12,767 bases of DNA from Thiohalocapsa sp. (lineage in GTDB: Bacteria; Pseudomonadota; Gammaproteobacteria; Chromatiales; Chromatiaceae), in contig NZ_JAIFKJ010000366.1 of the NCBI RefSeq assembly GCF_019695415.1, positions 1 through 12,767 on the forward strand, given 5' to 3'. Below, one piece after another: positions 6,859-12,767 of this stretch (its first letter is position 1; the number at the start of each line of letters is the position of its first letter). Both the position numbers and the translations under genes were made by a program. The notes below the pieces were generated by a model. It worked only from the letters and a program-made list of their open reading frames with translations, was not told where the DNA came from and searched no databases.

Positions 6859-8139
6859 ATGCGTACCGAGTCCACCATCCCGTTCGAGCCTCGCATGCGG
6901 CCCCCCAAGTCCGAGCCGCCCACCACGCCGCCACCAGGGCGGGCCTGCCCGCCCACACGGCCACACACCCGGCCCCAAGCCCAGTTGAGTCTGACCCAGT
7001 TGTCTCCCGCTACGGCGGCGCACCCGCAGCTGAGATCCGATGCCCCGCAGCGCTATGTCGTGCGCCCCGGCGATACGCTGTGGGGCATCGCCGGCCGATT
7101 CCTCAACGAGCCCTGGCACTGGCCCCGTGTCTGGCAGACCAACCCCGACGTCGCTGACCCCAACCGCATCTACCCCGGGGACGTATTAGTGGTCGACACG
7201 AGCAGCGGCAGTCCGCGAATCCGCCGCGCCGACAGCCGCGGCGGCATGCGCACAGTCAAGCTCTCGCCCCGTGTGCGGGTGTCTGAGATCGACCGGGAGA
7301 TCCCCGCGATTCCGGTCAATGCTATTGCACCCTTCCTGTCTCGGCCCGTCGTGACGACAGCACGGGAGCTCGACAGCGCGCCTTATGTTGTGGGCTTTCC
7401 AGAGGAGCAGATGCTGGGCGGACTCGGTGACACCCTGCTCGTACGCAACATCCTGAACCCCGCAAACGACCGTTGGGAGGTGCTGCGTCCAGGCCAGCCC
7501 TACCGCGATCCGAACACGCGGGAGATACTGGGCTACGAGGCGTCATTCGTGGCCACGGCACGCCTGGAGCGCCCCGGCGACCCTGCTACCCTAACCGTCA
7601 TCCGCTCCCGCAAGGAGGTGAAAGCGGGCGATCGCGTGCGGCCGGCCCGCGAGGAGGAGCCCATCCGCGGCTTTTTCCCGCGCGGCGCCCCGGCAAGCAT
7701 GCGCGGTCATATCATTGCCGTGCTGAACGGCGTTTCCCAGATCGGCCAGTACGATGTGGTGGTGCTGAGCCGCGGCGGCAGGGATGGGGTCGAGACGGGC
7801 CATGTGTTTGACGTCTATCGCGGTGGCGAGCTGCGCCGTGACCCCATCAAGAAACGCCGCACGGACTGGCACTGGCGCGATGAAACCCCCGCCGACGCCT
7901 CCTTCTGGCTCGGTGACTGGGAGCTCGATGGCTGGGTCAGAAACAAGCCCGATCCAAACGCCCCCCTGCCGCTACATCGGCGGGCAACCCAAGGATTCGA
8001 CAAGTACATCGTGCCGGACTCGCGCTCCGGCGTCGTGATGGTGTTCCGGGTCTTCCCGAAGGTGAGCTTCGCCCTGGTGATGTATGCAAACCGGGCGATG
8101 CATGTGGGCGAGATCGTCTCGTCCCCGCGGTCATCGTGA
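6859..8139 (+). CDS. LysM domain protein, TsaP/PA0020-like
   Basis: This 426-residue protein has one LysM peptidoglycan-binding domain at about 65-113 (RYVVRPGDTLWGIAGRF to IYPGDVLVV). A long C-terminal region contains MRGHIIAVLNGVSQIGQYDV (about 281-300), RDGVETGHVFDVY and a closing GVVMVFRVFPKVSFALVM segment. That arrangement, and its place beside dprA opposite def-fmt-rsmB, fits the family of P. aeruginosa PA0020. TsaP members of this family link the type IV pilus secretin to peptidoglycan. Start ATG is preceded by GAGGAG. The N-terminus is odd: residues 1-64 are rich in Pro, Thr and Arg and contain no hydrophobic signal peptide, although LysM proteins of this type should be exported. I found no hydrophobic stretch in the other two plus-strand frames nearby. 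The stop overlaps the dprA start (GTGA). A general envelope role is likely; the pilus role is inference. Confidence 0.85.
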   Translation: MRTESTIPFEPRMRPPKSEPPTTPPPGRACPPTRPHTRPQAQLSLTQLSPATAAHPQLRSDAPQRYVVRPGDTLWGIAGRFLNEPWHWPRVWQTNPDVADPNRIYPGDVLVVDTSSGSPRIRRADSRGGMRTVKLSPRVRVSEIDREIPAIPVNAIAPFLSRPVVTTARELDSAPYVVGFPEEQMLGGLGDTLLVRNILNPANDRWEVLRPGQPYRDPNTREILGYEASFVATARLERPGDPATLTVIRSRKEVKAGDRVRPAREEEPIRGFFPRGAPASMRGHIIAVLNGVSQIGQYDVVVLSRGGRDGVETGHVFDVYRGGELRRDPIKKRRTDWHWRDETPADASFWLGDWELDGWVRNKPDPNAPLPLHRRATQGFDKYIVPDSRSGVVMVFRVFPKVSFALVMYANRAMHVGEIVSSPRSS

Positions 8140-9284
8140 GCCCCGACGCACGCGAGCGCGCTGCGCACTGGCTCGCGCTGACACTGGCTCCGGGCATCGG
8201 CCCGCGACGCATCGCACAGCTGGTGGACGCATTCGGTGATGCCGCAGGGGTGCGCTGCGCAAGCCGCGCCGCGCTCGCGAACGCTGGTCTGTCCAACGCG
8301 ACCATCACCGCCATCGGCAACCCCGATCAGGAGCGACTGCAGGCAGCCCTGCATTGGGCCGCACACGATGGCGCACACCTGCTGACACCGGATATGGATG
8401 CCTACCCACAGCGTCTGCAGGCGCTCTCCGCACCGCCGCCTGTGCTCTTCGTGCGGGGTGACCCGGCGCTCCTAGCAGAGCCGCAGATCGCCGTCGTCGG
8501 CAGCCGCAACCCGACTGCAGGCGGCCTCGAGACGGCTCGGGACTTTGCCAGCTACCTGGCCAGTCTCGGGCTCGTGATCACCAGCGGCCTTGCGCTCGGC
8601 ATCGACGCCGCAGCCCATGACGGGGCCCTGCGCGCTGGCCGCACCATCGCCGTGCTGGGCACGGGGCCGGATCGCGTCTATCCGGCCGCCCATCGGGACC
8701 TCGCCCGGCGCATCGCCGCGCGCGGCGCCCTTGTCAGCGAGTTCTTGCCCGGCACCGGGCCGCACGCCAGCCATTTCCCGCAGCGCAACCGCATCATTGC
8801 CGGGCTGAGCCTGGGAACGCTGGTGGTGGAGGCGGCCGTGGGCTCGGGGTCGCTCATCACCGCCAGGTTCGCGAGCGAGCAGGGGCGCGAAGTCTTCGCT
8901 CTGCCCGGCTCCATTCACAATCCGCTGGCCCGCGGTTGCCATGCGCTGATCCGCCAGGGAGCCAAGCTCGTGGACAGTGCCAACCAGATTCTGGAGGAGC
9001 TGGGACCCCAGCTTGCGGCGTACCTGAGCGACGCGCAGGCACCCGCCACCGCCGAGCCCGTGCCTCAGCATAGCTCGGAGCTGGATGCGGATCATCAGCG
9101 GCTGCTGGCCTGCATGGGGTATGATCCGCTTGCACCCGACGACCTCATCGCCCGCACCGGCCTGCCGGCCTTCGAGATCGCCTCCATGCTCTTACTGCTC
9201 GAACTACAGGGCCACGTGGTGTCGCATCCCGGCGGCCGTTACAGCCTGCGCGGAGCGGCCCCGGCGGCCCCGGCCGGAGACTAA
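8136..9284 (+). CDS. dprA: DNA processing protein DprA (Smf)
   Basis: DprA loads RecA on single-stranded DNA taken up during natural transformation and protects it in the cytosol. At 382 residues it has the full architecture. The N-terminal helix-hairpin-helix/SAM-like region (about 5-75) includes LAPGIGPRRI. The Rossmann-like DprA core (about 90-290) carries IAVVGSRNPT, SGLALGIDAAAHDGAL, FPQRNRIIAGLS and GSGSLITARFASEQGR. The C-terminal winged-helix domain (about 320-375) contains DDLIARTGLPAFEIASMLL. The start is a GTG overlapping the LysM stop (GTGA), with no ribosome-binding site of its own visible, so translation is probably coupled to the LysM gene. smg follows after 106 bases. DprA is also widespread in bacteria not known to be transformable, so competence cannot be concluded from it. 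Confidence 0.97.
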   Translation: MSPDARERAAHWLALTLAPGIGPRRIAQLVDAFGDAAGVRCASRAALANAGLSNATITAIGNPDQERLQAALHWAAHDGAHLLTPDMDAYPQRLQALSAPPPVLFVRGDPALLAEPQIAVVGSRNPTAGGLETARDFASYLASLGLVITSGLALGIDAAAHDGALRAGRTIAVLGTGPDRVYPAAHRDLARRIAARGALVSEFLPGTGPHASHFPQRNRIIAGLSLGTLVVEAAVGSGSLITARFASEQGREVFALPGSIHNPLARGCHALIRQGAKLVDSANQILEELGPQLAAYLSDAQAPATAEPVPQHSSELDADHQRLLACMGYDPLAPDDLIARTGLPAFEIASMLLLLELQGHVVSHPGGRYSLRGAAPAAPAGD

Positions 9285-9390
9285 AGCCGCACCCGCCCGC
9301 GAGACGCATCACCACTGACCCGCCACTGCGAACGCTTCGACCCCACCGATGCTGCGTGACGACGCGAACGCTACCCCACAAGGAGCTAGC

Positions 9391-9867
9391 ATGAACGAGA
9401 ACATGGTCGACGTCCTGATCTACCTCTACGAGAACTATCTGGACGGCGAGGCACGCCCGCCCCTGGACCAGGACGAGCTCGAAACGGAGCTCTCGCGTGC
9501 CGGTTTCTCCAACGGCGAGATCGCTCAGGCCCTAACGTGGCTGGACGAGCTCGCCAGCCGCATGGACACCGCCGAGTATCCGCCGCGCACGGCCGGCAGT
9601 GTGCGCATCTACACAGCCGGTGAGTGCGCCAAGCTCGACATTGAGGCGCGCGGCCTGCTGCTCTTTCTGGAGCAGAGCGCCATCCTCGACCCCCTCAGTC
9701 GGGAGCTCGTCATCGACCGCGCCATGGCCATCCAGCAAACTGCCGTGACCGTCGATGAGCTGAAATGGGTGGTGCTGCTGGTGCTGATGAACCGCCCAGG
9801 GCGGGAATCCGCGCACAGTCAGATGGAAGAGCTGATCTACAGCGACGCACCGGCGCAGCTGCACTAA
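9391..9867 (+). CDS. smg: Smg family protein (DUF494)
   Basis: This 158-residue protein matches E. coli Smg (157 residues) along its length. Shared features include MVDVLIYLYENY at the N-terminus, the acidic LDQDELETELSRAGF helix, SVRIYTAGECAKLD, GLLLFLEQ and a closing QMEELIYS. The family has no established molecular function. The protein looks soluble, acidic and mainly helical, with no signal peptide or membrane segment. The ATG at 9391 is chosen over an in-frame ATG at 9349 because AAGGAG (9380-9385) sits 5 bases upstream and the family N-terminus begins here. The dprA-smg order is conserved in many gammaproteobacteria. A strong hairpin begins 8 bases after its stop. Confidence 0.95.
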   Translation: MNENMVDVLIYLYENYLDGEARPPLDQDELETELSRAGFSNGEIAQALTWLDELASRMDTAEYPPRTAGSVRIYTAGECAKLDIEARGLLLFLEQSAILDPLSRELVIDRAMAIQQTAVTVDELKWVVLLVLMNRPGRESAHSQMEELIYSDAPAQLH

Positions 9868-9874
9868 CGAGGTA

Positions 9875-9906
9875 CCGATTTGTTGGGCATCCTGCCCAAA
9901 AATCGG
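9875..9906 (+). other. Strong hairpin just after smg
   Basis: The stem has 14 base pairs with one unpaired G in the 5' arm and a TCC loop. The outer part pairs CCGATTT with AAATCGG, and the inner part pairs TTGGGCA with TGCCCAA. It starts 8 bases past the smg stop. No T-run follows in either direction, so it is not a standard intrinsic terminator. It could mark an mRNA 3' end, slow exonucleases or form part of a repeat family (inference). Confidence 0.55.
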
Positions 9907-9922
9907 ACGTCCGGCCGCGCAT

Positions 9923-9949
9923 GGAAAGCGCCGATAACTCGGCGTTTCC
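9923..9949 (+). other. Second hairpin in the smg-topA gap
   Basis: GGAAA and CGCCGA in the 5' arm pair with TCGGCG and TTTCC in the 3' arm, giving 11 bp with one unpaired G and a TAAC loop. It lies 16 bases after the first hairpin and shares the single bulged-G design. No T-run follows. Function unknown. Confidence 0.5.
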
Positions 9950-10016
9950 CAAACCACCGGTGATCAGGCCACTGGCAGCGCCCACCGCTTGACGCCCGGC
10001 GGACGCCGGCCCCACC

Positions 10017-10044
10017 TTGACGCGACCGCGGCGTTTCGTATTTC
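10017..10044 (+). promoter_or_regulatory. topA: Candidate topA promoter
   Basis: TTGACG (10017-10022) is a good -35 match, followed after 16 bases by TATTTC (10039-10044), a weak -10 match. The distance to the topA ATG (35 bases from the end of the -10) is reasonable. TTGACGC also occurs at 9989-9995 without a usable -10, so the match could be chance. TopA genes are often supercoiling-responsive, but nothing here shows that directly. Confidence 0.3.
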
Positions 10045-10078
10045 CTAAGCCGCCCTGCGACCTCGCTTCGGAACCGTC

Positions 10079-12394
10079 ATGCATCTCGTCGTCGTCGAAT
10101 CCCCCGCCAAGGCAAAGACCATCAAAAAGTATTTGGGCCCGGACTTCGAGGTGGTGGCCTCCTACGGCCATGTCCGCGACCTGGTGCCGAAGGAGGGGGC
10201 GGTGGACCCGCAGCACAACTTCGAGATGAAGTACCAGGTCATCGACCGCAACGAGAAGCACGTGGCGGCCATCTCGAAGCTCCTGAAGAAGGCCGATGCC
10301 CTGTACCTGGCAACAGACCCGGACCGAGAGGGCGAGGCCATCTCGTGGCACCTGTACGAGCTGCTGCATGACCGCAAGCTGATCGGCGAGCGGCCTGTCT
10401 ATCGCGTGGTCTTCAACGAGATCACCCAGCGCGCCGTCAACGACGCGGTCGCGAACCCCCGCGAGCTCTCCCACGACCTGGTGAATGCCCAACAAGCGCG
10501 CCGGGCGCTCGATTACCTGGTGGGCTTCAACCTCTCGCCGCTGCTGTGGAAGAAGGTGCGCCGCGGTCTGTCCGCTGGGCGGGTGCAGAGCCCGGCGCTG
10601 CGGCTCATTGTCGAGCGCGAGCAGGAGATCGAGGCATTCCAGAGCCAGGAATACTGGACCGTCGAGGCCGATGCCAAGGCGCCGGACGAGAAGGTCGGCG
10701 ACAAGCCCTTCACCGCCAAGCTGACCCAGTTTGGCGGCGAGAAGGTGGAGCAGTTCAGCATCACGGATGAGAAGCGCGCCCGAGAGGTCGAGGCGGCGCT
10801 GCAGACGGCCGCCGCCGGCAAGCTCCGCGTAGAGCAGGTCGAGCGCAAGCAGCGCAAGCGCAACCCGGCGCCGCCGTTCATCACCTCCACCCTGCAGCAG
10901 GAGGCCGCGCGCAAGCTCGGCTTCACGGCACAGCGCACCATGCGCACGGCGCAGCAGCTCTATGAGGGCGTGGACATCGGCCAGGGCGCCGTCGGCCTCA
11001 TCACTTACATGCGCACGGACTCCGTCAACCTCGCCCAGGAGGCCATCGCGGAGCTTCGCGAATACATCGGTGAGCGCTACGGGCAGAAGTACGTCCCAGA
11101 CCAGCCAAGGGCCTTCAAGACCAAGTCCAAGAACGCCCAAGAGGCGCATGAGGCGATCCGGCCCACGTCCATCCGCAACCTACCAAAGGACATCAAGCAG
11201 CACCTGACGGCCGACCAGGCCAAGCTCTACGAGCTGATCTGGAAGCGCACCATCGCCTGCCAGATGGCCCAAGCGCTCATCAACCAAGTCGCCGTAGACT
11301 TGTCCGCCGGCGAGGGCAACCTGTTCCGCGCCACCGGCTCCACCGTCTCCGAGCCCGGCTTCATGCGCGTCTATCTGGAAGGCCGCGATGACGCCACCGG
11401 CGCCGACGATAACGAGGAGCGCATGCTGCCGGACATGACCGAGGGCCAAGTGGTGGACTTGCTCGGCATCCGCCCGGAGCAGCACTTCACGGAGCCACCG
11501 CCGCGCTACAGCGAGGCATCGCTGGTGAAGGCCTTGGAGGAGCTCGGCATCGGCCGGCCGTCCACTTACGCGTCAATCATCTCCACGCTGCAGGAGCGCG
11601 AGTACGTGGTGCTGGAGAAGAAGCGCTTTCTGCCCACGGACGTGGGCCGCATCGTCAACAAGTTCCTCACCGAGCACTTCACCTCCTACGTGGACTACGA
11701 CTTCACCGCCAAGCTCGAAGACGAGCTGGATGCCGTCTCTCGCGGCGAAGAGGACTGGATCCCGCTGCTGGAGCAATTCTGGAAGCCCTTCAAAGACCGC
11801 CTGGACCACACGCAAGAGAACGTCGAGCGCAAGGATGTGACACAGGAGACCATCGACGAGCAGTGCCCTGAATGCGGCGGCCAGCTGTCCAAGCGGCTGG
11901 GGCGCAACGGCCTTTTCATCGGCTGCACCAATTACCCCGAGTGCAAGTACACGCGCAACCTGGACGAGGGCAAGGGGGAGAAAGAGGAACCGCAGATCGT
12001 CGAGGGCCGCAGCTGCCCCGAGTGCGGCTCGGAGCTGGCCATCAAGCGCGGGCGCTACGGCAAGTTCATCGGCTGCACTGCCTATCCCAAATGCCGCCAC
12101 ATCGAGCCGCTGGAAAAGCCGGTGGACACCGGTGTCCGATGCCCCAAGTGCGAGGCAGGGACACTGCAGAAGAAAAAGTCCCGCCGCGGTAAGGTCTTCT
12201 TCTCCTGCTCCACCTATCCCAAGTGCGACTACGCCGTCTGGAACCAGCCACTCGCCGAGCCCTGCCCGCAATGCAACTGGCCCATCCTGACGCTCAAGGT
12301 CACCAAGACCAAGGGTGCACAGAAGGTCTGCCCACAGAAGGAATGCGGCTATACGGCACCCGCCGAAGAGGCCGAGGTCGAAGCGGCTTCCTGA
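10079..12394 (+). CDS. topA: DNA topoisomerase I (type IA)
   Basis: TopA relaxes negatively supercoiled DNA by cutting one strand through a tyrosine link. At 771 residues it is shorter than E. coli TopA (865). The N-terminal Toprim domain carries E7 (VVVESPAKAKTI) and the acidic triad D80, D82 and E84 (ATDPDREGEAISWHL). The catalytic tyrosine is Y310 in LITYMRTDSVNL. The IGRPSTYASI segment is at 491-500. The C-terminus has four Cys4 zinc-ribbon modules: C596/C599/C616/C622, C646/C649/C666/C672, C688/C691/C710/C716 and C729/C732/C751/C756, all complete. An acidic tail ends the protein. The ATG at 10079 begins exactly at the family start MHLVVVESPAKA; the ribosome-binding site is weak (GGAA). 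It sits where E. coli has yrdD, a short protein made only of topoisomerase-type zinc ribbons. Confidence 0.98.
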   Translation: MHLVVVESPAKAKTIKKYLGPDFEVVASYGHVRDLVPKEGAVDPQHNFEMKYQVIDRNEKHVAAISKLLKKADALYLATDPDREGEAISWHLYELLHDRKLIGERPVYRVVFNEITQRAVNDAVANPRELSHDLVNAQQARRALDYLVGFNLSPLLWKKVRRGLSAGRVQSPALRLIVEREQEIEAFQSQEYWTVEADAKAPDEKVGDKPFTAKLTQFGGEKVEQFSITDEKRAREVEAALQTAAAGKLRVEQVERKQRKRNPAPPFITSTLQQEAARKLGFTAQRTMRTAQQLYEGVDIGQGAVGLITYMRTDSVNLAQEAIAELREYIGERYGQKYVPDQPRAFKTKSKNAQEAHEAIRPTSIRNLPKDIKQHLTADQAKLYELIWKRTIACQMAQALINQVAVDLSAGEGNLFRATGSTVSEPGFMRVYLEGRDDATGADDNEERMLPDMTEGQVVDLLGIRPEQHFTEPPPRYSEASLVKALEELGIGRPSTYASIISTLQEREYVVLEKKRFLPTDVGRIVNKFLTEHFTSYVDYDFTAKLEDELDAVSRGEEDWIPLLEQFWKPFKDRLDHTQENVERKDVTQETIDEQCPECGGQLSKRLGRNGLFIGCTNYPECKYTRNLDEGKGEKEEPQIVEGRSCPECGSELAIKRGRYGKFIGCTAYPKCRHIEPLEKPVDTGVRCPKCEAGTLQKKKSRRGKVFFSCSTYPKCDYAVWNQPLAEPCPQCNWPILTLKVTKTKGAQKVCPQKECGYTAPAEEAEVEAAS

Positions 12395-12431
12395 CCCACG
12401 GGCAGATCACCACAGAGGCTGAGCCCGCTCT

Positions 12432-12767
12432 ATGCGCAGCGTCGGCACCGTCCCCTTCGGCTTGCGCGAGGCCGCCCGAGTGGTCAGCCACGGCGGTGTT
12501 ATCGCCTACCCAACGGAGGCGGTCTTCGGCCTCGGTTGCGACCCCTTGGACCCCGAAGCCGTGCTGCGGATCCTGGAGATCAAGGGCCGCGCCATGGACA
12601 AGGGCTTGATTCTCATCGCCGCCGACTTCGGCTCGCTTTTGCCCTATGTCGAGCCGCTCGACGCCTCACGCATGGCCGAGATCCGCGCGAGCTGGCCCGG
12701 ACCCAACACCTGGCTGCTGCCCGCCCGCCTCGAGACCCCCCAGTGGCTCACCGGCGCCCATGACACC
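12432..12767 (+). CDS. tsaC: Threonylcarbamoyl-AMP synthase TsaC (3' end cut by window edge)
   Basis: The first 112 codons are present and run off the right edge. TsaC (YrdC) makes threonylcarbamoyl-AMP from threonine, bicarbonate and ATP for the t6A37 modification of ANN-decoding tRNAs. Family motifs are clear: VIAYPTEAVFGLGCDP (23-38), LEIKGRAMDKGLILIA (48-63, with the conserved lysines) and SWPGPNTW (87-94). It aligns closely with the E. coli N-terminus in spacing and content. The ATG at 12432 is supported by an in-frame TGA four codons upstream. It lies 37 bases after topA, so it is probably co-transcribed. The ribosome-binding site is weak. Confidence 0.95.
   Translation, partial: MRSVGTVPFGLREAARVVSHGGVIAYPTEAVFGLGCDPLDPEAVLRILEIKGRAMDKGLILIAADFGSLLPYVEPLDASRMAEIRASWPGPNTWLLPARLETPQWLTGAHDT

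Noticed and set aside
9875..9949. Intrinsic terminator after smg
   Set aside because: The stems are strong, but no T-run follows either one on either strand.
9945..10060. Small open frames in the smg-topA gap encoding repeated FPKPP peptides
   Set aside because: The two frames lack a plausible start with a ribosome-binding site; the similarity is a few codons and may come from the shared CGTTTC blocks.
9710..11149. Open frame of 479 codons on the minus strand opposite smg and topA
   Set aside because: It is antisense to two well-supported genes, has low-complexity Leu/Gly/Arg composition and no motif.

Overview
The window looks like a chromosomal housekeeping segment from a GC-rich gammaproteobacterium. 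Coding density is near complete, bases are strongly GC-biased, and GTG starts are frequent. The gene content resembles the def-fmt-rsmB / dprA-smg-tsaC neighbourhood of E. coli and Pseudomonas. An NtrY/NtrX two-component pair and a DUF4390 gene downstream of rsmB, and full-length topA between smg and tsaC, suggest a lineage near Chromatiales/Ectothiorhodospiraceae. That placement is inference from gene order; no marker gene here proves it.

Two gene sets diverge from a relatively AT-rich spacer at 6639-6858. Leftward (minus strand), in transcription order: def (peptide deformylase), fmt (Met-tRNA formyltransferase), rsmB (16S rRNA m5C967 methyltransferase), a secreted DUF4390 protein, ntrY (membrane histidine kinase) and ntrX (response regulator, running off the left edge). 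From rsmB onward the minus-strand genes overlap by 4, 28 and 4 bp, which points to one translationally coupled unit. Rightward (plus strand): a LysM protein resembling the TsaP/PA0020 family, dprA, smg (DUF494), topA and the start of tsaC, which runs off the right edge. LysM and dprA overlap by 4 bp.

The minus-strand genes combine N-formyl-methionine addition and removal with rRNA modification, plus an envelope signalling module. The plus-strand genes combine a probable pilus or envelope peptidoglycan-binding protein, the DprA recombination mediator, a conserved protein of unknown function, the DNA-relaxing topoisomerase and the t6A37 tRNA-modification enzyme.

No gene-free stretch exceeds 300 bases. 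The largest gaps are 6639-6858 (divergent promoter region) and 9868-10078 (two hairpins, short repeats and a candidate topA promoter). The gaps 5981-6101, 9285-9390 and 12395-12431 show nothing convincing apart from the smg ribosome-binding site. I see no tRNA, rRNA, CRISPR array, insertion sequence or phage gene, and no clear new system. The points most worth a second look are the degenerate AAA+ domain of NtrX, the hairpin with a Shine-Dalgarno-like loop ahead of rsmB, the missing signal peptide on the LysM protein and the structured smg-topA gap.
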